Of a DNA stretch of 64,000 bases, positions 23,050 to 34,001 are shown in pieces. The translations under genes were made by a program, and so were the position numbers. The stretch covers positions 3,720,001-3,784,000 of the forward strand of contig OZ199839.1 of the NCBI GenBank assembly GCA_964304625.1. The letters run 5' to 3'. The stretch comes from Kudoa neothunni (taxonomy: Eukaryota > Cnidaria). Under the pieces are notes generated by a model. The model had not been told where the DNA came from. It did no database searches and saw nothing but the letters and a program-made list of their open reading frames with translations. Each line of letters starts with the position of its first letter. Position 1 is the first letter of the stretch.

Positions 23050-24510
23050 ACCTTAACGAAATATAATCAAAGTTCCTCTTTACATTCATTATATAGATTA
23101 GATTGATGATTGTTGTTTGTTTATAGCATAGGAAAATAAACCAATGTTATGAAATGATTTCATCTAACTTTCTTATTTAATTTTTACTAGAGTTACCTAT
23201 AAATTAGAATATATTTATAATATAATTTTTTATGAACTCGTATTTTACGTGTAAATATTACTTATACGAAGGTCCACTGAGGTGGTTGTTACGACTTTAA
23301 AAAATTTCTAGCTGATGTGATGTAAACATACATTTGTCAATCAACTGAATCTAATCCCTGGAAAAATAACACTTGAGTGTGATCGACTATTTACACGCGT
23401 ATGAAATAAAAATGCTCCTTCTCAATACACACTCTTAACTTAAAATAATGACATTTAAAAAATATAATAGGGTTTTTTTTATTTAATGTTTTTAGGGAAT
23501 TTCGAAATCTAAAAATATAGATGTATCCCAAGATGGTGATGGTCTAATTCGCGTTAATCCTGTTTTATTGCAAAGCTACCAGCCATTAATAATGCACAGT
23601 CCCATATCAAAATAAACATCTCAACAAACGGATGGTTGGGTTCTAATCTTGAGTTTAAAATTAATAAGTTCCTATTAACCATTGCGGGACGAAGCGTAGT
23701 CAATTCTGACCCCAATTTCAGTTATTTCGGGGTTTTTACCGTTCAAGCATTTGTATATTTCGTTCACGTTTCATAAATATCCTGTAAATGAAATAACGTT
23801 TAAATTTTTTGTTTCAAAATTTCAAAAATATTTTTATAATACAAATAATTATTGATTTTTTTGAAGGGCATGTTGTTGACATACCTAGAAAAAGGGGGTT
23901 ATTTCAGAGTTCGGATTATATATATTATTTAATAAAAATATTAAAACTTTTGTATATTAATTTTATCATAATTTCGTATCTGTTGGTGATTATTACCGAC
24001 ACGTTAAGGGGATTATCTCAGGATTAAATACTCAAATTTGAATCCCTCTTCATCGTTTTAACGCGTATTAAGTCGGCAATTTTTCACCTTTGAATGAGTT
24101 TTGGATGGACTTTGACCCCAGGATAGAATTAGTAGATTTACGAATAAATTACTTCATCAAAAACGACAAAAATATTAAAATTTGTTAAATATAATAATCT
24201 ACAGTAATGGACCGCTCGTACGTACATTAGTTATTTTACATTTTAAAGGTTCCCGAGTATTAAAAATGATTTAACGTTATTATTACTTGATTTGAATAAT
24301 TTATAAGCGTAATTAATACGAAAAAACGAAAAATAAAAAGTCACATGAGGATCGGTCGTACGTACCTTCCTTCTTCGACCGCGAGATTAAATTAAGTGTT
24401 TTATTTCTTTTTTTACCACAATTAAATAATTAGTAAGTTTTTATTGTTACATCGATGTGGTAGTTAGTTGAAAAATGAAGGATGCACATAGACACATGTT
24501 GTAGATACAT
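23050..24510. other. Gene-free AT-rich stretch
   Basis: No supportable gene. The open frame at 23809-24027 is hydrophobic low-complexity sequence with no recognisable similarity. Confidence 0.5.
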
Positions 24511-24511
24511 A

Positions 24512-25454
24512 CAGTGGGTGACGGGTAATACGCACTTTCGGAGCACATTCGTATATTCAAAATTCAATTATTTTTTGATTGTTACTGAAATAATTTACTT
24601 TGGAGAACATCTATTAATTTGACTTGTTTGTTGCACTCCATGCATACGTTATTCAAATCTTCTTCTAAGTTTTAAGTGTACTTTTAGAAATAAATTGAAC
24701 CATTTTTTGTTTTAAATCCCTTTATACATTTGAGACTTTATATATTTTTATTACAAGGGAAACACGTGTTTTAATTCAAAAAAAGGTCATGCCCCCGATA
24801 GCACATGAGTCAATAATGTTAATACTCAACAGAGACATTCAAATGGTTGTTGTGATTTAGATATTTATTAATCAACCGGTTATAAATAGGATTCACTAAT
24901 GTCTCTTGGATAACTGGAAAATTTAGTTTTTTTTTTCATCGTCTTTGTTTCGATATATAATACTTTTTAAATGATACATCAATAATGATTTAAGTGGTTG
25001 AAAATCGTCCTGTTCAACCAAAAAGATTTCATTCTCTACTATTAATATTTCCTGTATAGAAATTTGCAACAAAATTGAATCACATTTAAAAATAATTTCC
25101 GGTGTGTAATAACTCTGAAATTTTGACCTTACTCGAATAATCCGTTTGCAGATTTTCCGTTGGATTCATCGTTTGTTCAGCTTTTCAATATTTATAGTTC
25201 CATTTTCATATAACTCCATAATTTGTGATTTCATGGATAGGTTACTATTTAAAATTAATATGAGTATAACAACATAATTTTAAATGGTGTAGCTTTAATT
25301 TTTTTATATTAACTTCAAATATTTTTTTGCTCTGTATTTTTTATTTTTTATAAGCATATAAAGATTTATATCAACCATTCATACAAATCAAATTGTACCT
25401 GCGCGCGATTTAATCAATTTCAGGGAAATTATGCGTATTACCCAATATTGCGTG
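24512..25454. mobile_element. Short element related to the 34-kb pogo transposon
   Basis: The left end CAGTGGGTGACGGGTAATAC (preceded by TA) differs by only a few bases from the terminal repeat of the element at 34002-36035. A possible right end lies 943 bp away: GCGTATTACCC, inverted relative to the left end, 11 bp before a TA at 25455-25456. The outermost 11 bases of that end do not match well. Near it, inverted, is a CGCGCGC-containing segment like one just inside the left end of the 34-kb element. No coding capacity. The left end is well supported; the right limit is tentative. Confidence 0.5.
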
Positions 25455-25455
25455 T

Positions 25456-26950
25456 AACTTACAATATTTTATTGATTTTTTTAGAATTATTTTTCAGGTG
25501 TGATAACTCACCTAAATTAAGTTTATAAACGTCAAGTTAAATAATGTGTTCAACAAGTAGTAAATTCTCTATGAACAAGCAAAAGTACGTACAATTTCCT
25601 CATCTCAAAGGGATTACATGCGACTGATCCATCACTGTATATCTAGAAAATTTTCGTAGACGTAAACCTGATTAATTAATTACGTGGCCACCTGGCCATT
25701 TTTTATCTTATTTTAGTTTTGATTACCTTTAATTGCGCAAAATTATCATTAATTTATAAATTAACGAACTGTATTTATAACAAAATAATGCATTAATCAA
25801 GCACAGTTTACTTTATAAATCTCTCGTTCCATTTTTTTCTTTGTATTTATCCATTAATTATATTACTTATTCAATTAATATCTACAAGAAAAAAAAAGAT
25901 TTCAATTTTGTTTGATTAATGTATTGAAATTATTGAGCATGAGTCACAAATACGAGTGTTGACCAACTGGGTTCATAAAGCGTCAGGTCATTTGAATGTT
26001 GACGCACTTTATTTTTTAAGTTTGACATGCCATAAAATAATTTACATGGAATTATTGAAAGAAAAAAGTATGAGTAAAAATGCAATTAACTGAACTGGAT
26101 TGATCGTTCTGTGTCTAATGTGCATTTCGATTTTAAATAAACAAGAGAAAAAATCGCACCTCCATAACAATTTCTTATTATTATTTTTCCATAAATAGTT
26201 GTTAAATGTTGTAGTGATTTCTATTTATTTAATCAGCCCAAACAATTTGGGCCGAATTAAACATTAAAATCCGCATTCAATATTGAAATAGCTCTATTTT
26301 AGATTCTATATATTGTAGGCATGATTGTAATAAATCCCTAAGAAGGTTTTGTTAAGTATAATTTATCATATTTTCAATATATGAACATGTATATTCAAAA
26401 ATTTTATTTTATTTTAAATAAGTTGAAAGGGAATTAATTTTGTGTTTTGTCTAATTTTTTAACTACTGTCATTATTTATAATTATAAAATATATCTACTC
26501 CTAGAAAAAAAATACTTATGCTAAAACTCAATCTATGTTAAAAACTTTTAACGCTTTGGCCTTGAATAATTTTAGATTTTGAATTGTTTTGAAAATGAGA
26601 ATTTGACAACAAACTCGGGGCGCATGCACAAAAAAATTAACGGCGTAAGCATATTTATTATATTAAGATATTGTGTACAAATCTGAAACAGAATAAAATT
26701 TCAATTCATTTCAAGACGGAATGAAATTTTTTACATAATTATGATACATAAAAATAGGATTTTTATTTAATTCTCATTTATTCCTGGAATTTGACGATAG
26801 TGGCTTTAAAAAAAGTTGTTGAACATTTTAATTTGTTATAAATATTGATTTTAACGTAATATATTATACTCAGGCGGAAACATAAAATTTCGACAAGGAA
26901 AGGTTAAAAGATTATAAATAAATAAACTATACAAACAGTTTGGCTGTTAT
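25456..26950. other. Gene-free AT-rich stretch
   Basis: No supportable gene, RNA or repeat. The sequence lies downstream of the RCAN stop codon, so part of it probably encodes the RCAN 3' untranslated region. Confidence 0.5.
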
Positions 26951-26956
26951 TCAATA

Positions 26957-27622
26957 TTAGACTGATGGATTGAATCCTCGAACCTGGGAAATATTTGGTT
27001 TCGGTAATGTGTTTGTACCATTGGTGGGATGATCGAAACCAAGGTTTTCAATGACAATGCCAGGATGACTAGAAAACTCATCTAGTAAGGTCATGGAACA
27101 GCCTGGTTGTAATGTGGTCCCAGCTAGTCGGGAATCCAATTCTAAACCATCAATCGATATAGCTAGGTCGGCATGAATAGGTGAATTTTCCTCGACGGGT
27201 TCCCAATCATCTGGGGGAGAGACTGGGGGAGAAAGGAGAAACAGATTTTTGGGAGCAGGCAACTGCAAATTGGTCGTAACATTCTGTCTTTTGGAGTGGG
27301 CGTCATACACGATCCAACGATATCCAATATGAAAACCTTCAATTTCGTAGTTTTGGAATTCATAGGAAAGTTTTAATGGAGTATTCATACTGGGAATTCC
27401 TTCATGATTAAGGTAGATTATTACTTTGTGAAAGCTTTTGAAAAAAATCAAATCGAGAATGGGCTCAGGGGCGTCCTCGGCCACACGTTGTCGAAGAATC
27501 TGTAAAATTGTATTTATATTAAAAATAGCATTACTACTTACTGAGTTAAATTTTTGATCGTCAAAAAATATATCTGGTACATTGCGGAGAATAATTTGAT
27601 CGCAGCTATCGATATCAATCAT
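26957..27622 (-). CDS. RCAN: Calcipressin (regulator of calcineurin)
   Basis: Calcipressins bind the Ca2+/calmodulin-dependent phosphatase calcineurin and tune it in the cytosol. The N-terminal part is an RRM-like fold (IILRNVPDIFFDD, then FFKSFHKVIIYLN), the middle has the family hallmark FLLSPPVSPPDDW followed by EPVEENSP, and the C-terminus has PKPNISQVRG, matching the PKPKIIQTRRP calcineurin-docking end of vertebrate RCANs. A 42-nt intron (27500-27541, GTAAGT..CAG) separates KFNS from ILRQR; removed, the product is 207 residues, near the human short isoform. The intron is a multiple of three and has no stop, so the frame stays open if it is retained. ATG at 27622 is the only good start. 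Confidence 0.9.
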   Translation of the reverse strand: MIDIDSCDQIILRNVPDIFFDDQKFNSVSSNAIFNINTILQILRQRVAEDAPEPILDLIFFKSFHKVIIYLNHEGIPSMNTPLKLSYEFQNYEIEGFHIGYRWIVYDAHSKRQNVTTNLQLPAPKNLFLLSPPVSPPDDWEPVEENSPIHADLAISIDGLELDSRLAGTTLQPGCSMTLLDEFSSHPGIVIENLGFDHPTNGTNTLPKPNISQVRGFNPSV

Positions 27623-29480
27623 TATGTAACGTGTTGATTGATTCGAATGGCTGTGTGCTATTGAGGGTAGCTGATTAGGGGAATTAACCCGAGAATAAAT
27701 GAGGTCTAAATATTACTACTTAAGTATCTAAAGATAACGATGGGTGGTTGAGTTGTATTTTTATCTCTAATAAGCTATCAGCCCAAATTGAGTGTTTACA
27801 ACTTGGCACCGATGATTGGGTTAAGTAAAATTCTCTAAGCAGATTAAATAATATATTTCCCAACTTATTACAAAAATAATTTCGAACGAACACTCAATTT
27901 GTATACATAAATTGAATCAGTTGGAAGACTGTATTCAATAATTTATTGATTATCGTTTCGTCTATATAATTCATATGGAAAAATTACGCTGTCCCGATTC
28001 TTATAGGTAAAGCTGTATCTGAGCGTTTTCGACAACATTCGAAAACAGCTAATAATATTCTAAAAATACAATTGGATATATGAATTGATTGGATCGGAAA
28101 TTAATTGGTTAGCTCAATGGTCATTTATTAATATTAGGAATGTAGTATCACTTCCATTTATGCAATTAATTTTATATTCACTATCGTTTCTTTGATTCTA
28201 TGCCAAGTTTCAATGATCAAATGAAAGATCAACATTCAAATCAATATTTAATAAATATTCATGCAATCATGTATAAAATAATACGAATAAGTGAATACAT
28301 GAACATCTCCCATTATTTTGAAAAAAATAGGAAATATCAAAAAATTATAGACGCAAAAAATAAAATATTACTCCAATTTTATTTTCTATCGCATTCGAAA
28401 ATCATGGAAAAATAGTTTAATACAAATTGAGCCTAATTAGCACAAATAGCTAATAACGTATTAATAACTCGCAAGTTATTAATTCCAATTTTTTGTGGGA
28501 AATCTAAATGTGTCTAGATAACTCTTGTTAGCACAATACACCACATTTGGCAAACATTGTAAAATCAAACACATCAAGAGGTGTTAGTCATCGCCGAGCA
28601 TCGCCGTTATTCGCTAGTCTAGCGATTTATATCGTTCGTAGTTTTGAGGATTTTTCCTTGGATTCTTCATCGTTATTAATCAACCTCAAGACAACTATTG
28701 GGTAACTTCATTTCTATCGGTTTAAAGTGCTCTAATGTGTAGATCAGGCTAACCTCATATGGGGATTTCTGCAAAATTCTCTTCTAGGTTAGTCTGATCT
28801 TTGAAGTATAATGGGTCTGTAAACAAATAAAGGAATATTTTTAAAATTAAGCAGTTTTAGTTAAAACTTTCCGTTTTGACTCAGTCGTTTATGATAATTA
28901 ATATTGGCTTAATAGAATTGAGTATCAATTGTTTCCGTTGATATAGTTAATACGATATCCTTTGTTGTTTTTAACTGATAATTATTACATTTTTTATATT
29001 TTTTAATTCAAATTAATAATTTTTAATGTCTATAACAATTATTTATAACATTATGATGAGCATGTCTGTTTTTATGACATAACTCGACTCTACAAATATT
29101 GCAATTTCTTTTATCAACTGTTATATCGTGGAATTATTTAGTTTATTTTTCTCAAAGATCAACCTAAACATTTATTTATTAGTTGAATATTTTCACAATC
29201 TATATCCGTTTGGATTTAGAGGCAGTCATCGATTCGAATCAATAGTCTGTAGTCTTTTGTTAAAATAAATTTTTACGGTAATGATTAACATAATAAAATT
29301 ACTAAGTATTGGACAGATGTTGGATGTTATGATGTGTGCTTGTTTAACATTATCTATTTCAACTGCGCGAATTGCTCTAATAGTTTAAAACTATTTTCCG
29401 TTGTTTATCGAATATATCAATATTTTATCTAGTCTTGAAGTAAATTCCAATTTCCAAACTTCTTGAAACAACAAAAAACC
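27623..29480. other. Intergenic region between divergent RCAN and adducin-like genes
   Basis: About 1.86 kb. The open frame at 28200-28415 is AT-rich and unlike any family I know. A perfect-looking inverted repeat at 28741-28800 is listed separately. No repeat family was recognised. Confidence 0.5.
28741..28800 (+). other. 60-nt hairpin-forming inverted repeat
   Basis: AGATCAGGCTAACCT (28741-28755) and AGGTTAGTCTGATCT (28786-28800) pair at 14 of 15 positions around a 30-nt loop. It could be a small-RNA precursor, a tiny mobile-element remnant, or a transcription terminator-like structure. Nothing in the sequence decides between these. Confidence 0.4.
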
Positions 29481-31053
29481 ATGTCAGAAGAAATCAATGA
29501 TGTCAACCAAACCTATCTAGAAACGCCCTCCATAATACAAGACACCACCACTTTAGATGAACAAATCTTAAATGAATACAGGCATAAAATATTCCCGAAA
29601 ATCGGAGGATTGTGCCAAATTTTCACCTACTTAAAAAGACCCCCACTCACTTTTGGGTCTCATATCAGTGTATTTTTATGAAGGATGTTTTCGAATGCTA
29701 TCTATGTTAAAATTATAGCTTAGAGTTCCATCAATAAATAATTTCGCATCATTATCATCCTATTTTATGTTTGTTCTACCACAGCGACAATCATATCTCT
29801 CAATTAAACCCTCCGATTTCCTTATTTACAACAGTGAAAAATGTGGTCAGTTTTCCAAATCACTTCTAACTCACAAGCTGATTTATGATTCGAACCCCGA
29901 TATTAATTTTATTATTCACTCTCACGACAAGCATGTTGATGCTGTAATTTTACATTTATTTGCCGTTGATAAAATCTAAATTATTATTAGATTTCCTCGT
30001 TAAAATGTGGTCTTTTAAAAATGTCAACCGAAAGCATTATGGTATTGCACATTAAGGATAGATTAATTTGGAATTTGCTTTTAGTTGAAAAATGTAATCT
30101 ACCACGATCGCTCATTTTACACACCAACAATTGATGGAAATGGTCTGGAGATAGTTGCTGGTGAATTATCATCCAAAATCAGAGATAGTCGTGTACTTTT
30201 TCTGAGGTGTAATGGTGCTCTCTGTTATGGTTCAACCGTCGAAGAAACTTTCTACTATTTATTAAAATTGGAAGCTGCTTCCATGATTCAGGTTTGTTTG
30301 ACATATTATTTTTTAGGAAGTTTCATGATTTTCCACAGATACTTGCCAAATGTGGCGCAAACACACAAGATGAAAGTAATTTCGTATGTGATCCAGATTA
30401 TTGTGAATTCCTTGAGAACCAAAACCTCGATCAGGAATTTTTCTGTAGTGAATACGTAAATTTTTTATCTGCAAGTCGAAATTATGTGAGTTATTTTCAG
30501 ATATTTACTCATTAATTCGAATATCATTTTTAGATTAATTTGAGCAGCAGAAGAAGCTCTTCCTTATACGACAAATATGATAAATATAGTATTTGATACT
30601 CATCTTTATGTATAACACTAATTTCTAGATGATAACTCACTTCTAAATACATCTTCGGTGGAGGATTTTCCACTTCCCAACTATAGATCTGAGACGTTGG
30701 TCTGCAACAATGAACACCGACGTAGATTATTATCTTTATTCACTGAGTGTGGTGGCTAACTATATTCTCATTTAGCAAAAAGACCCAATTCCAGTCATGA
30801 ATCAAAAGTAAACATTCCCAAATGCGAATCTATTCGTGAGAATGTTTTGAGCTACGAATTCCGCTCAAATATCACCTCTACAGCGTCTCACTATGAGAAG
30901 AGCACCGATGATCAAGAAGAACTTTCTGTGCTACGTCGTGCCAAACGATTCAAAGCCAAACGTTGTTGCAGTCTTACATCCGGTGTCGAAAAAGCTATTG
31001 CTAAAAAAGTTTTTGGTTCCACCACTCCCTGCGATGAACGACAAATGCAATAG
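29481..31053 (+). CDS. Adducin-like protein (class II aldolase fold)
   Basis: Adducins cap and bundle actin and link it to spectrin; the head is a catalytically dead class II aldolase fold. Eight exons join in frame: 29481-29669, 29719-29943, 29991-30041, 30085-30291, 30339-30485, 30534-30588, 30629-30721, 30776-31053, giving 414 residues; all seven introns are 40-54 nt. Matches to adducin: GSHISLRVPS (family NHITTRV), INFIIHSHDKH (VVHIHTPAG), ISSLKCGLLKMSTES (VSAMKCGLLPISPEA), VIYHDRSFYTP, RVLFLRCNGALCYGSTVEET (KVLILRNHGLVSVGESVEEA) and YYLLKLEAASMIQ. The conserved RNHG is RCNG here. The protein is much shorter than typical 600-750-residue adducins and ends in a basic stretch (LRRAKRFKAKRCCSL) without a recognisable lysine-rich MARCKS-like tail. 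Last junctions are less certain. Confidence 0.75.
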
Positions 31054-34001
31054 TCACAATCATATCCGTCATAGTCGTTCACCTAAAACAGGTCCGCCGC
31101 TTTTACAACCAATGCCTTTCATTTATATAGGCTTGGTTATGTATCATTATTAGAACTATGTGTTATTTCCCAGTTGGCTGCAACCAGCCGTTTTATTTTA
31201 ATTATGTTTGTAACTTGTTAATACAAGTATTTCAAGTCGATTAATAATGCGGTATTTTTTCTTGCCTTTCTAACCCTTCAGGGACCAACCGATTTGAAAA
31301 ACCGTGTGTCCAAGCGGAGTCTCGCGAGACCCCAGTAAAAATAGAACTTAAACTTAATTAAATTACATCAAACTCGTATACTTGAAAGAAAACATAATAA
31401 TTAAATGATTGACGTTACGATTATTACGTAATTTCTTGAATGTCAATAGACATTTGAATTTATGTGATTTGGTAGGTCACGAAGATTACACGTGAATGAG
31501 CACATTATATACTTTGATGTGTGCGTGTATTGTTAATGTATGCAAAATTGAATTGTCTATTGAAACTAAAGACATCATGGAATCAAAAATTAGAAAATAG
31601 GCGAGGCAAAATATTAGAGAATAACGCATTGGGGACCTACAAATTTCAAAAAATCGTTCCAGTCCAAGTGATCAGTAAAACGTTGAAATGTTTCCGACAC
31701 GCTCATTTAAATAATCAATACCACCTAGGTCTAAAAAAACGAGGGTGATTATGTGTTGAAGTGAGGATTATTACGGATTGAGATAGGGATTTCATGATTC
31801 CAACGTTTCGTGGTTGTTACTAGTTTTTACAAACATTTTGACAGATAATACATCTCAGTAAATTAATTATATTAGGTTAAAACGCTTGAAACATTCAACC
31901 ACAAAAATATCGAAGATTATAAAATATGATGTAATATTTCACTTTACGTTCAATAACTAGGTAATAAATGTTTATATTTACATTGTTGTGGTAAAAAATA
32001 AAAAAAATGCGTCTGATTTATTAGCTCCCATAGTGATTTGACTTTAAATTCTTAAAAATCGTATATTTTGATTTGTGACGATTGCTCCTATTTAAAGTTG
32101 ATTTCACTAAAAAACTATTGAATATTTTTGTTTCTAATTACTTTTTGTATATAAATAAAAAGATAACTCAATCAAATAAATTAAAATTTATCATATTTTA
32201 ATTTTTGAACAAATATTATTATAACATTTTTTTATTCATGAATAAACTACCAAACAAAATTTATAAACTAAAAATCGCATTAAGGAATATCATCGGTAAA
32301 TTGATATATCTTAGTTTTAATTGTGAATAGAACAAATCAGAAAGTTCTGTTTTTAAAATACAAAGTCACAAGCTTGAACATTTACGAACTTATTACTGAC
32401 AGATACAAATACAAAAAGATCAGCGAACAATTAAAGACTGCTCATTTGTTAAAATTATAGAGAAATAATAATTTTTTTGATGTATTTATCAACAACATAG
32501 AGATTCCAGGTGAATCCGAATGTGTTCGACTTAAGATTTATTTCCTATTTATAGGTTAATTCTTTTTGATCTGAATTTAACTACACAATGTAATTTTTTA
32601 TGATAGAACAAAAATGAAGAAATGTGTGAGAAAAAAAGTGAATTAACAGGACGAATTGTTTGTAATGATTTTATTTCCGATTTTGTATACGACACAGCCG
32701 GAAGTTCGTACACAGATATTGTAGTATTGTAGCTTAGCTGACATAAAAAAAAATAAAAAACTTTATTCCAAAAAATAATGAAATTCTGAATTTTGATAAG
32801 GACGTTTCTCCTAACATTGATTACAAAAATCCACGGTGAACGAATCATACAATCTTGTTAATACATTGTACATTGACGTAATCTTTTTGAAATAAAGGAT
32901 AATCCCTAAACGCTCGATTTTTTGAAGATCTAGTAACACCTGATTGGTCATCGCATTTCTCAATGTCGTAACGCATTCATCCATGCTTTCCAATTCTGAT
33001 TCAGACATGTTATATTCAGATATTACCTCAACCTCCGAATAATCATCGATGTAGTCTTTAGCATTATTATAATTATTTTTTGAGAAAACAAATTCAATTT
33101 GTTAGGAAAAGCAACAAAACGTAGGAGATCTATCGGATTAGTTATCGCTAATCTATAACGAGAAATTTCTGCGATTTTTGTCGTTATTTTCATGCACATG
33201 TAATGTTTAAATGAAATATATTTTTTAATATTTCATTAAAATTAATGTTTATAAAATAAATAATTGAGACTAAGAATATTTATAATAAAATGCAATCAAA
33301 ATATTGTATTTTATTATAAATTTAAAAAGCAGAGAAAACATTTTCTTCCCTGTGAATAGTCTTACGTGTTTTATGAATATTCTAAAAATTTTAATATCAA
33401 CTGAAGCCAATATTTAGGGGTATGATCAAAAAGACATATCTTAGGTTCTCGGTAGATCCTACCTCATCCCATAAGGATTAACTTTTCGATTTAAAATTAT
33501 TTTTTTCTCGCTTTGGACATTAAATAACATATTAAGCACTTCAAAGAAAACTTTTGGTGGATTTTATCATTTTTGCGTTAATGTTGTATTACTCCGTATC
33601 TTGGTGAACAGAGTACTCCAGTGACAATTTAACGGTGTTATAAAACGATGCAAACTTTAATAATTATATTATTAAAGTTATTCGATAGGTTTCAAGATTT
33701 CGACAAAAGAAATTTAGAACAGGTTTTGTTTGCGATGAGTTAATAATTATCAATTCAAAATGATCTCTTCTAATCGATCCTAGCTATAGAAAGGTGTATT
33801 ATCCTCTGCCTTTGAGTTTTTTCGCTGCAGTTATGATTAGAGTTTTATAACATATAACGCGCGCCCAACAGGTGAGTTTTTAAAAAATGTTGGTAGGCCT
33901 TAGGTTTTGATGGCTTCCTAAAAGCTCTGTAAGAATGCAAATAACAATGAGAAATGATTGTTTGAAAACTATGTAATATTTAATATTTCATGAATATTAT
34001 A
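31054..34001. other. Gene-free stretch
   Basis: About 2.9 kb with no supportable gene. At about 31274 a TAACCCTTCAGGG terminus is followed 45 bp on by the palindrome GTCTCGCGAGAC, another piggyBac-like end without a visible partner. The minus-strand frames at 32549-33008 look non-homologous. Confidence 0.4.

Noticed and set aside
28200-28415. 71-codon open frame with ATG
   Set aside because: K/N/I-rich composition as expected by chance in this AT-rich DNA, no similarity, no introns of the usual kind.
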